A program made the translations under genes and the position numbers. The notes under the pieces are model-generated. The model was not told where the DNA came from. It saw nothing but the letters and a program-made list of their open reading frames with translations, and ran no database searches. Positions 1-11,705 of a DNA stretch of 64,000 nucleotides are shown piece after piece; position 1 is the stretch's first letter, and every line of letters starts with the position of its first letter. The stretch comes from Dioscorea cayenensis subsp. rotundata (Eukaryota > Streptophyta > Magnoliopsida > Dioscoreales > Dioscoreaceae): the NCBI RefSeq assembly GCF_009730915.1, contig NC_052490.1, positions 32,302,625 to 32,366,624 of the forward strand, read 5' to 3'.

Positions 1-472
1 TCATTGGTCATATACAAGACATTAGCATAATACTTTAAAAAACAAGTGTAGTAAATAGGAATGATGTGTGTCCATGAAAAAAAAATTAAGAGGGTTGAAA
101 ATGATATATGTTAGAAATAATTTAAATTAAAAAAAATATAAGGACTTAAACGTAAAATATTATATTAAAAAACCATTGTAAATGTTAAATAAGGTTGTGT
201 GAAAAAAATTTAATTTAAAAAAATTATAAGGACTAAAATGTAAAATATTGTATAAAAAAGTAAAAAAAAAATTAATTTAAACAATTTATAAGGTTGTAAA
301 TGTAAAATATTATATATAAAACTATTATAAAATTTAAAAAAATTTAATAATAATCCATGTGATAAGTACCATGGATGGTACTTTTTGCGCATTTTGGTAA
401 TTAATTTAAAAAATACTCATTTTGGTAAATAATTAAAAAAATATAATATTTTTTTTATAAAAAAAGCCCATG
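1..472. other. AT-rich non-coding stretch before the tandem array
   Basis: No coding exon is visible. The stretch contains three degenerate copies of a short motif (ataaggacttaaacgtaaaatatt and variants) near 138, 227 and 289, so it is itself weakly repetitive. Similarity to the 2.43-kb array begins only at tctatatgcatatataat, position 473. The one 60-residue open frame is Phe/Leu/Ile-rich, as expected from AT-rich DNA by chance. Confidence 0.6.
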
Positions 473-2493
473 TCTATATGCATATATAATATTTTTTTTA
501 TTCTCTAGTTTAAATGTTTGCGGTAAAAAAAGTAAAAGAAAAAGAAAGTTGTCGTTTATTTGAATAAATTTTTGGAGAAAATGTTTTTCCAAATTTGATG
601 CTTTCATTTTTTTCTGGTTGAAAAAGAAATAACTCTGGAAATATGAAATTACATATGAATGTATAGGACTTTGTTTTTGTTTTTTTTTCTTTAATCCATT
701 ATTCTGTCTAATGCAGTTTTTAACTTTTACCGATTAATATTTCTAATGGTTTAACTTCATATGATTTATACAACTCCGATTGTACAAAATAAATGATGAG
801 ATTAGTAATTAATATTTAATAAAAATAATGTTAAACTATTTGGATATGAAAAACTTTGCTGGTTTAAATTACATGTGAATATAGCAAAAGACCAGCTTAC
901 AAATATTATTTTTTTTTTAAAATATACAAATTACAAATAGTGTACAAGAAAAAACTAAAATTTAAATAAAATTTATTAATGTAGTATTGATGCTTTTATC
1001 AAGCATAAATGGCATGTTCCTTTAGACAAAATTTAAAAATAATAAAAATTAAAATTTTGGTGAAAATCGGTGTATATGTTTTGTTTGCTTTTATTTATAT
1101 TTTATTTAACACAAGGATAGTTCTTCCAAAGAAAAAAAAAAATCAAAAGCCAAAATCTATCTAAAAAATATCACTTAAAAATAATTTAAAACTTACAAAA
1201 CTACTCTTATCTCTCATAACTACATGATAATTTTTTTGATGTTGTTATTATCTTTATCTTCTAACTATCTACTGATTTACTTGATCATAATCTTCATAAA
1301 AAAATATTAACTTAAAACAATTTTAAACTCATAAAACCGCTTTTATTTCCTACTACATGCATGATAATTTTATTGATGTTATTATTATCATTATCTTTTT
1401 TATAAATATGGTTGTTACGATCATAATAAAAAATCTAACTTTATCTATAAAAGAGCAAACACAATGGGAGATTTACTCAATTTTCGATAATAGTGGGCGT
1501 TCATAAGGCATGGTGGTAATAATACAACCATGGTAAACGGTGGACTCAATTTTTATACTTCTTTTTATTATACGCAAGAAACTCTATGGTCGTATAATTA
1601 CTAACTTGTCGATTTACAAGCCTGATGATCAATGAGTAAACGGTGGACTCAATTTTTATACTTCGTTTTATTATTTTTAATCAAGAGTTTTTTTGTATTT
1701 ATTTGAATTTTGAGTTATGAAAATTTTATTTTGTCAAAAAACTGATGTGAGTAACACATATTAATATTCTAGGCAATGAGATTTTTTATTATTTTAAGAT
1801 TTTATATGTAAATACGTGACATTTATGCTTGATAAAAGCATCAAATCCTACATCAATAAATCTCATTTAATTTTTTTTCACATTATTTATAATCGATTTT
1901 TTCTATATATTCAATTGTATAATAAGGCACTTTGGCAATCAATAAATTTTTTTATATCCAAATAATTCAATGTTATTGATTGATTTATTACTAAATATTG
2001 ATTTAGCCATTTTCTTCATTCAAGATTCAAGATTCTTCTTTTTGAAATTTCTAAGTTATGCTTAATAACAATTTTTCTCTATAAAATTTATTTAATGAGC
2101 GACAGTTTCTTTTCTCTTTTTTTTTTTCATCTCAAACCTTTGAACTGAGAATAATAAAACTTTATATTTATTATTTTTACGGATATACTGCCGCAATCTT
2201 AAATCATTCTCAAATAAATTTAAAAATTATACATAATTGTAAGAAAGTTAATGAGCAACTTTTTTTTCTTGTTTGGGTTTTGATATAAGAGTTAGTTTGC
2301 ATGAGTGCATATTTAATTGTGTCATGAATATCAGTTGCGCGTGCATGATTAGGAAAACTAATTTTCGTCTTATTTTTGCTACCCTTTTAAATAAACCCAT
2401 CACAGTGGCAACATCTTCAATTCATCATAAACAAATCAAATTCTATTATAAGATCCACCATCGATTATACAAGACATTATTTTAAATATAAAA

Positions 2494-2553
<60 letters not shown>

Positions 2554-2990
2554 TAGCCTTAATTCTTTTATATTTACAATATTGGGTCTAAAAACACTAC
2601 ATCTTTCACCCTAAAATATATAAAAGTTTAAATCCAAAATTGTAAATCCATAAACTCTAAACCAAAAACCGAACTTTGACCGTAACCCTAAACCCTTTAA
2701 AGCATTTTAAAATCCGAAATCATAATAAGTTTAAAATTTAGGATTAAAAGAACAAAGATTAAATAGTATTTTTTTTTTTTAAGAAAAGAATTTAGGAGAG
2801 TTAACAATGTGGAGCACCCGTATTAGAAAAAAAGAGAAGGTATTATGTAAACATACCATTACTTTTATACAAAATATTATTCTGAATATAAAAATTTAGG
2901 AGTCATCTTCTTTTTTTTAAATTTAGTCCTAGTGTGTTTATGGTTCATATTTAAATGGTTAATATATTTGTAAAAAATTATGTCTACCAG
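473..2990. repeat. Tandem array unit 1 (2518 bp)
   Basis: First unit of a long-period tandem array; unit starts are placed at tctatatgcatatataat. It is longer than units 2 and 3 because it holds a (TA)n tract at about 2497-2549 and a templated insert of about 38 bp at 1533-1570, which breaks the hairpin seen in later units. The 70-codon frame near 2273 is identical in units 1 and 2, but unit 3 has a base deletion inside it, so it is shared by descent and not evidence of a protein. Confidence 0.9.
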
Positions 2991-5426
2991 TCTATATGCA
3001 TATATAATATTTTTTTATTCTCTAGTTTAAATGTTTGCGGTAAAAAAAAGTAAAAGAAAAAGAAAGTGTCGTTTATTTGAATAAATTTTTGGAGAAAATG
3101 TTTTTCCAAATTTGATGTTTTCATTATATTTTTTCTGGTTGAAAATGAAACTATTCTCAAAATATGAAACTACATATGAATGTATAGGACTTTGTTTTTG
3201 TTTTTTGTTTTTTTTATTCTTTCATCCATTAATCTTTCTAATGCAGTTTTTAACTTTTAGCAATTAATATTTCTAATGGTTTAACTTTATATGATTTATA
3301 CAACTCCGGTTGTACAAAATAGATGACGAAATTAGTAATTAATATGTCATAAAAATAATGTTAAACTATTTTTATTTGAAAAACTTTGTTGGTTTAAATT
3401 ACATGTGAATATAGCAAAGGGCCAGCTTACAAATATTATTTTTTTTTAAAAAAAATAATATACAAATTACAAATTGTGTACAAGAAAAAACTAAAAATTA
3501 AATAAAATTTATTAATGCAGTATTGATGCTTTTGTCAAGCATAAATGACATGTTCCTTTCGACAAAATTTAAAAATAATAAAAATTAAAATTTTGGTGAA
3601 AATCGGTGTATATGTTTTGTTTGTTTTTATTTATATTTTATTTAACACAAGCATAGTTCTTCCATAGAAAACAAAATCGAAAACCAAAACCTATTTAAAA
3701 AATATCACTTAAAAATAATTTTAAACTTACAAAACTACTCTTATCTCCCATAACTACATGATAATTTTGTTAATGTTGTTATTATCCTTATCTTCTAACT
3801 ATCTACTCATCTACTTGTTATGATCATAATCTTCATAAAAAAAATATTAACTTAAAACAAATTTAAACTAATAAAACTACTTTTATTTCCTACTACCTAC
3901 ATGATAATTTTATTGATGTTATTATTATCATTATCTTCTTTGTAGATATGGTTGTTATGATCATAATCTAACTTTATTTATAAAAGGGCAAACACAATGG
4001 GAGATTTACTCAACTTTCGATAATAGTGGGCGTCCATGGGGCATGGTGGTAATAATACGACCATGGAGTTTCTTGCGGAGAAACTCTATGGTCGTATAAT
4101 TACTAACTTGTCGATTTACAAGCCTGATGATCAATGAGTAAACGGTGGACTCAATTTTTATACTTCTTTTTATTATTTTTAATCATGAGTTTCTTGTATT
4201 TATTTGAATTTTGAGTTATGAAAATTTTCTTTTTGTCAAAAAACTGATGTGAGTAACACATATTAATATTCTAGAAACTGAGATTTTTTATTATTTTAAG
4301 ATTTTATATGTAAATACGTGACATTTATGCTTGATAAAAGCATCAAATCCTACATCAATAAATCTCATTTAATTTTTTTTCACATTATTTATAATCGATT
4401 TTTTCTATATATTCAATTGTATAATAAGGCACTTTGGCAATCAATAAATTTTTTTATATCCAAATAATTCAATGTTATTGTTTGATTTATTACTAAATAT
4501 TGATTTAGCCATTTTCTCCATTCAAGATTCAAGATTCTTCTCTTTGAAATTTCTAAGTTGTGCTTAATAACAATCTCTATAAAATTTATTTAAATGAGCG
4601 ACAGTTTCTTTTTCTCTCTCATCTCAAACCTTTGAACTGAGAATAATAAAACTTTATATTTATTATTTTTACGGATATACTGCCGCAATCTTAAATCATT
4701 CTCAAATAAATTTAAAAATTATACATAATTGTAAGAAAGTTAATGAGCAACTTTTTTTTTCTTGTTTGGGTTTTGATATAAGAGTTAGTTTGCATGAGTG
4801 CATATTTAATTGTGTCATGAATATCAGTTGCGCGTGCATGATTAGGAAAACTAATTTTCGTCTTATTTTTGCTACCCTTTTAAATAAACCCATCACAGTG
4901 GCAACATCTTCAATTCATCATAAACAAATCAAATTCTATTATAAGATCCACCATCGATTATACAAGACATTATTTTAAATATAAAAATTTATATATATAT
5001 ATTTTATTTAGCCTTAATTCTTTTATATTTACAATATTGGGTCTAAAAACACTGCATCTTTCACCCTAAAATATATAAAAGTTTAAATCCAAAATTGTAA
5101 ATCCATAAACTCTAAACCAAAAACCGAACTTTGACCGTAACCCTAAACCCTTTAAAGCATTTTAAAATCCGAAATCCTAATAAGTTTAAAATTTAGGATT
5201 AAAAGAACAAAGATTAAATAGTATTAGGAAAAAGAATTTAGGAGAGTTAACAATGTGGAGCACCGTGATTAGAGAGAGAAGGTATTATGTAAACATACCA
5301 TTACTTTTTATACAAAAATATTATTACGAATATAAAAATTTAGAGTCATCTTCTAAATTTAGTCCTAGTGTGTTTATGGTTCATATTTAAATGGTTAATA
5401 TATTTGTAAAAAATTATGTCAACCTG
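2991..5426. repeat. Tandem array unit 2 (2436 bp)
   Basis: Second unit, with very high similarity to units 1 and 3 by eye along its whole length. It contains an 18-bp-stem hairpin (4056-4096), an imperfect long inverted repeat whose arms lie near 3355-3570 and 4290-4500, and a telomere-like ccctaaaccct at 5141-5151. No RT, transposase or other protein domain is readable in any frame. Confidence 0.92.
4056..4096. repeat. Conserved perfect-loop hairpin in array unit 2
   Basis: Arm tacgaccatggagtttct (4056-4073), loop tgcgg (4074-4078), arm agaaactctatggtcgta (4079-4096). The 18-bp stem has a single mismatch. The same hairpin recurs at the same phase in unit 3. It could be a cruciform or replication-pause site, or the trace of a foldback insertion; no function is shown. 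Confidence 0.85.
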
Positions 5427-7852
5427 TCTATATGCATATATAATATTTTTTTATTCTCTAGTTTAAATGTTTGCGGTAACAAAAGTAAAAGAAAAAGAAA
5501 GTGTCGTTTATTTGAATAAATTTTTGGAGAAAATGTTTTTTCCAAATTTGATGTTTTCATTATATTTTTTCTTGTTGAAAAAGAAATTACTCTGGAAATA
5601 TGAAACTACATATGAATGTATAGGACTTTGTTTTTGTTTTTTTTATTCTTTAATCCATTATTCTTTCTAATGCAGTTTTTAACTTTTAGCAATTAATATT
5701 TCTAATGGTTTAACTTTATATGATTTATACAACTCCGGTTGTACAAAATAGATGACGAAATTAGTAATTAATATGTAATAAAAAATAATGTTAAACTATT
5801 CGGATTTGAAAAACTTTGTTGGTTTAAATTATATGTGAATATAGCAAAGGACCAGCTTACAAATATTATAAAAATAATATACAAATTACAAATTGTGTAC
5901 AAGAAAAAACTAAAAATTAAATAAAATTTATTAATGCAGTATTGATGCTTTTGTCAAGCATAAATGACATGTTCCTTTCGACAAAATTTAAAAATAATAA
6001 AAATTAAAATTTTGGTGAAAATCGGTGTATATGTTTTGTTTGTTTTTATTTATATTTTATTTAACACAAGCATAGTTCTTCCATAGAAAAAAAAATCGAA
6101 AATCAAAACCTATCTAAAAAATATCACTTAAAAATAATTTTAAACTTACAAAACTACTCTTATCTCCCATAACTACATGATAATTTTGTTAATGTTGTTA
6201 TTATCTTTATCTTCTAACTATCTACTGATCTACTTGTTATGATCATAATCTTCATAAAAAAAATATTAACTTAAAACAAATTTAAACTAATAAAACTACT
6301 TTTATTTCCTACTACCTACATGATAATTTTATTGATGTTATTATTATCATTATCTTCTTTGTAGATATGGTTGTTATGATCATAATCTAACTTTATTTAT
6401 AAAAGGGCAAACACAATGGGAGATTTACTCAACTTTCGATAATAGTGGGCGTTCATGGGGCAGGGTGGTAATAATACGACCATGGAGTTTCTTGCGGAGA
6501 AACTCTATGGTCGTATAATTACTAACTTGTCGATTTACAAGCCTGATGATCAATGAGTAAACGGTGGACTCAATTTTTATACTTCTTTTTATTATTTTTA
6601 ATCATGAGTTTTTGTATTTATTTGAATTTTGAGTTATGAAAATTTTCTTTTTGTCAAAAAACTGATGTGAGTAACACATATTAATATTCTAGAAACTGAG
6701 ATTTTTTATTATTTTAAGATTTTATATGTAAATACGTGACATTTATGCTTGATAAAAGCATCAAATCCTACATCAATAAATCTCATTTAATTTTTTTTCA
6801 CATTATTTATAATCGATTTTTTCTATATATTCAATTGTATAATAAGGCACTTTGGCAATCAATAAATTTTTTTATATCCAAATAATTCAATGTTATTGTT
6901 TGATTTATTACTAAATATTGATTTAGCCATTTTCTCCATTCAAGATTCAAGATTCTTCTCTTTGAAATTTCTAAGTTGTGCTTAATAACAATTTTTCTCT
7001 ATAAAATTTATTAAATGAGCGAAAGTTTTTCTTTTTTTTTCATCTCAAACCTTTGAACTGAGAATAATAAAACTTTATATTTATTATTTTTACGGATATA
7101 CTGCCGCAATCTTAAATCATTCTCAAATAAATTTAAAAATTATACATAATTGTAAGAAAGTTAATGAGCAACTTTTTTTTCTTGTTTGGGTTTTGATATA
7201 AGAGTTAGTTTGCATGAGTGCATATTTAATTGTGTCATGAATATCAGTTGCGCGTGCATGATTAGGAAAACTAATTTTCGTCTTATTTTTGCTACCTTTT
7301 AAATAAACCCATCACATTGGCAACATCTTCAATTCATCATAAACAAATCAAATTCTATTAGAAGATCCACCATCGATTATACAAGACATTATTTTAAATA
7401 TAAAAATATATATATTTTTTTTACTTAGCCTTAATTCTTTTATATTTACAATATTGGGTCTAAAAACACTACATCTTTCACCCTCAAATATATAAAAGTT
7501 TAAATCCAAAATTGTAAATCCATAAACTCTAAACCAAAAACCGAACTTTGACCGTAACCCTAAACCCTTTAAAGCATTTTAAAATCCGAAATCCTAATAA
7601 GTTTAAAATTTAGGATTAAAAGAACAAAGATTAAATAGTATTAAGAAAAGAATTTAGGAGAGTTAACAATGTGGAGCACCCGTGTTAGAAAAAAAAGAGA
7701 AGGTATTATGTAAATATAGCATTACTTTTATACAAAATATTATTCTGAATATAAAAATTTAGGAGTCACCTTTTTATTTTTAATTTAGTCCTAGTGTGTT
7801 TATGGTTCATATTTAAATGGTTAATATATTTGTAAAAAATTATGTCAACCTG
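5427..7852. repeat. Tandem array unit 3 (2426 bp)
   Basis: Third unit, with the same internal order as unit 2: hairpin at 6475-6515 and telomere-like ccctaaaccct at 7558-7568. It differs mainly in homopolymer lengths and in the short (TA)n near 7406. No gene is supported. Confidence 0.92.
6475..6515. repeat. Conserved hairpin in array unit 3
   Basis: Identical stem and loop to the hairpin in unit 2 (arms 6475-6492 and 6498-6515, loop tgcgg). In unit 1 and in the last unit only the right arm is intact. Confidence 0.85.
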
Positions 7853-8399
7853 TCTATATGCATATATAATATTTTTTTATTCTCTAGTTTAAATGTTTGC
7901 TGATAGTAAAAAGAGAAAGTGTCGTTTATTTGAATAAATTTTTGGAGAAAATGTTTTTTCCAAATTTGATGTTTTCATTATATTTTTTCTTGTTGAAAAA
8001 GAAATTACTCTGAAAATATGAAACTACATATGAATGTATAGGACTTTGTTTTTGTTTTTGTATTCTTTCATCCATTAATCTCTTTTCTAATGCGGTTTTA
8101 ACTTTTAGCAATTAATATTTCTAATGGTTTAACTTTATATGATTTATACAACTCCGGTTGTACAAAATAGATGACGAAATTAGTAATTAATATGTAATAA
8201 AAATAATGTTAAACTATTTGGATTTGAAAAACTTTGTTGGTTTAAATTACATGTGAATATAGCAAAGGGCTGACTCATAAATATTATAAAAATAATATAC
8301 AGGCCCTACATTATTGTACAAGAGACTAAAATTAAATACTTTATTAATGCGAGTATTGATGCTTTTGCTGCTACAATGACATGTTCCTTTCTCGGCTAA
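7853..8399. repeat. Tandem array unit 4, left part up to the gap
   Basis: It aligns to units 2 and 3 from the unit start to about 545 bases in. The last 130 bases before the gap carry many small indels and substitutions relative to the other units, unlike the clean match before 8260, which suggests poor consensus at a contig end. Confidence 0.85.
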
Positions 8400-9399
8400 N
8401 NNNNNNNNNNNNNNNNNNNNNNNNNNNNNNNNNNNNNNNNNNNNNNNNNNNNNNNNNNNNNNNNNNNNNNNNNNNNNNNNNNNNNNNNNNNNNNNNNNNN
8501 NNNNNNNNNNNNNNNNNNNNNNNNNNNNNNNNNNNNNNNNNNNNNNNNNNNNNNNNNNNNNNNNNNNNNNNNNNNNNNNNNNNNNNNNNNNNNNNNNNNN
8601 NNNNNNNNNNNNNNNNNNNNNNNNNNNNNNNNNNNNNNNNNNNNNNNNNNNNNNNNNNNNNNNNNNNNNNNNNNNNNNNNNNNNNNNNNNNNNNNNNNNN
8701 NNNNNNNNNNNNNNNNNNNNNNNNNNNNNNNNNNNNNNNNNNNNNNNNNNNNNNNNNNNNNNNNNNNNNNNNNNNNNNNNNNNNNNNNNNNNNNNNNNNN
8801 NNNNNNNNNNNNNNNNNNNNNNNNNNNNNNNNNNNNNNNNNNNNNNNNNNNNNNNNNNNNNNNNNNNNNNNNNNNNNNNNNNNNNNNNNNNNNNNNNNNN
8901 NNNNNNNNNNNNNNNNNNNNNNNNNNNNNNNNNNNNNNNNNNNNNNNNNNNNNNNNNNNNNNNNNNNNNNNNNNNNNNNNNNNNNNNNNNNNNNNNNNNN
9001 NNNNNNNNNNNNNNNNNNNNNNNNNNNNNNNNNNNNNNNNNNNNNNNNNNNNNNNNNNNNNNNNNNNNNNNNNNNNNNNNNNNNNNNNNNNNNNNNNNNN
9101 NNNNNNNNNNNNNNNNNNNNNNNNNNNNNNNNNNNNNNNNNNNNNNNNNNNNNNNNNNNNNNNNNNNNNNNNNNNNNNNNNNNNNNNNNNNNNNNNNNNN
9201 NNNNNNNNNNNNNNNNNNNNNNNNNNNNNNNNNNNNNNNNNNNNNNNNNNNNNNNNNNNNNNNNNNNNNNNNNNNNNNNNNNNNNNNNNNNNNNNNNNNN
9301 NNNNNNNNNNNNNNNNNNNNNNNNNNNNNNNNNNNNNNNNNNNNNNNNNNNNNNNNNNNNNNNNNNNNNNNNNNNNNNNNNNNNNNNNNNNNNNNNNNN
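8400..9399. other. Assembly gap of 1000 N
   Basis: Exactly 1000 undetermined bases inside the tandem array, a placeholder size. The open frames that run through it are artefacts. Confidence 0.99.
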
Positions 9400-11705
9400 A
9401 AATAAAAGTAAAAAGAACCATGTTTATTTGAATAAATTTTTGAAAAGAAAATGTTTTATCCCAAATTTGATAAGCCTTTACGCATTTTTCCGGTTGAAAA
9501 AGGAAATTCCCATTTCCAAAATAAGGAAACTGTTATATGAAATGTAAGAGACTTTGTTTTTGTTTCTTTTGTTTTTTTACCCTTAAACCATTATTCTTCT
9601 AATGCAGCTTAACCCTTGTGCACTAATATTTAATGTTTAACTTTATATGATTTATATATAACCCCGGTTGTACAAATATAGATGATGAAATGCAATTAAT
9701 AAGTAATAAAAAATAAAGTTGTTCATTGGATTTGAAAACTTGCTGGTTTAAATTAGATGAATATAGCAAAGGATCAGAGTTTACAAATATTATTTTCAAA
9801 AAAAATAATATAAAATTACAAATTGTGTACAGAAAAACTAAATAAACAAATTCTATTAATGCAGTATTGATGCTTTCGTTAAGAAGAAATGATATGTTCC
9901 TTTTCGACAAAAATTGCAACAATAAAAATTAAAATTTTGGTGAAAAAATCGGTGTATATGTTTTGTTTGTTTTATTTATGCTTATTTAACACAAGCATAG
10001 TTCTTCCAAGAAAAAACTAAAAAAATCAAACCTATCTAAAAAAATATCACTTAAAAATAATTTTGCAACCTTGCAAACTACTTTTATCCTCCCATAACTA
10101 CATGATAATTTTGTTAATGTTGTTATTATCTTTATCTCTAAATCATCTATACTGATCACTTTATGTCTAATCTCTATAAAAAAAAAAATATTAACTAAAA
10201 CAAATTTAAACTAATAAATACTTATTTCCTACTTTACCTATATGATAATTTTATTGATGTTATTATTATCATTATCTTCTTTTATAGATATGGTTGTTAT
10301 GATTATAATCTAAATTTTATTTGGCAAGGGCAAACATAATGAGATTTACCTAACTTTGATAATAGTGGAACTGCTAGAGAATAATTGATGACCAAGTGGT
10401 TTTTGCGAGAAACTCTATGGTCGTATAATTACTTAACTTGTCGATTTGCCAAGCCTGATGATCAATGAGTAAACGGTGGACTCAATTTTTATACTTCTTT
10501 TATTTTTCTTCAATCGTTGAGTTTTTGTATTTATTTGAATTTTGAGTTATGAAAATTTTCTTTTTGTCAAAAAACTGATGTGAGTAACACATATTAATAT
10601 TCTAGGCACTGAGATTTTTTATTATTTTAAGATTTTATATGTAAATACGTGACATTTATGCTTGATAAAAGCATCAAATCCTACATCAATAAACTTCACG
10701 AATTTTTTTTTTCACATTATTTATAATCGATTTTTTTTTCTATATATTCAATATAAAGCGCACTTTGGCAATCAATAAATTTTTTTATGCATCCAAATAA
10801 TTCAATGCGCTGATTGATTTATTACTAAATATTGATTTAGCCATTTTCTTCATTCAAGATTCAAAGACTTTCTTTGAAATTTTTAAGTTATGCTTAATAA
10901 ATAATTTTTCTCTATAAAATTTATTAAATGAGCGAAAGTTTCTTTTCTCTTTTTTTTTTTTCATCTCAAACCTTTGAACTGAGAATAATAAAACTTTATA
11001 TTTATTATTTTTACGGATATACTGCTACAATCTTAAATCATTCTGTAAATAAATTTAAATTGTATTGATCTTGCTAAGTATAATTGTAAGAAAGTCAATG
11101 AGCAACTTTTTCTTGTTTGGGTTTTGATATAAGAGTTAGTTTGCATAAATGCAAATTTAATTGTGTCATGAATATCATATGCGCGTGCATGATTAGGAAA
11201 ACTAATTTTCGCCTTATTTTGCTAATTCTTTTAAATAAACCCATCACAGTGGCAACATCTCAATTCATCATAAACAAATCAACCCCATTAGAAGATCCAC
11301 CACTCTATTGTCTAAGACATTATTTTAATATAAAATATTTTTTTTTTTTACTAGCCTAATTTTATATTTATAATACATCGCTTTTAAAATCACTAAATCT
11401 TTGAATTCCTAAAATATATAAAAAGCTAAACCTAAAATTAAACAATAAACCTAAATCAAAACCTAAATTTGACCGTAACCTCAAACCCTTTAAAGCATTT
11501 TAAAATCCAAAAATCCTAACAAGTTTAAAATCTAGAGAAACAAAAGGAAAGATGAAATAGATTTTTTTTTTAAAGAAAAAATTAGGAGAGAAAATAATGT
11601 GGAGCACCTGTATTGAAAAAAAAGGGAAGGTATTATGTAATAATACCATTACTTTTATACGAAATATTATTTTGAATATTAAAATAAAAGGTTTTTTTTT
11701 TAAAT
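9400..11705. repeat. Last tandem array unit, right of the gap
   Basis: It resumes at the phase of the aaagtaaaag / tttatttgaataaattttt segment and runs to the array end near 11,705. It is clearly the same unit but carries many scattered 1-3 base indels; the hairpin left arm and the telomere-like motif are degraded. Either this is an older edge unit or the consensus is unpolished. No gene is supported. Confidence 0.8.

Noticed and set aside
2273-2485. 70-codon open frame starting MGFDIRVSL, identical in array units 1 and 2
   Set aside because: It lies inside the tandem unit; unit 3 has a base deletion that breaks it, and the last unit differs. No domain is present, so identity reflects recent array copying.
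8381-9547. Long open frames across the run of N
   Set aside because: Artefact of undetermined bases.
473-11705. CRISPR-like or Helitron interpretation of the repeats
   Set aside because: Unit length of 2.4 kb without spacers rules out CRISPR; no Rep/helicase and no CTRR-hairpin terminus was found to support a Helitron.
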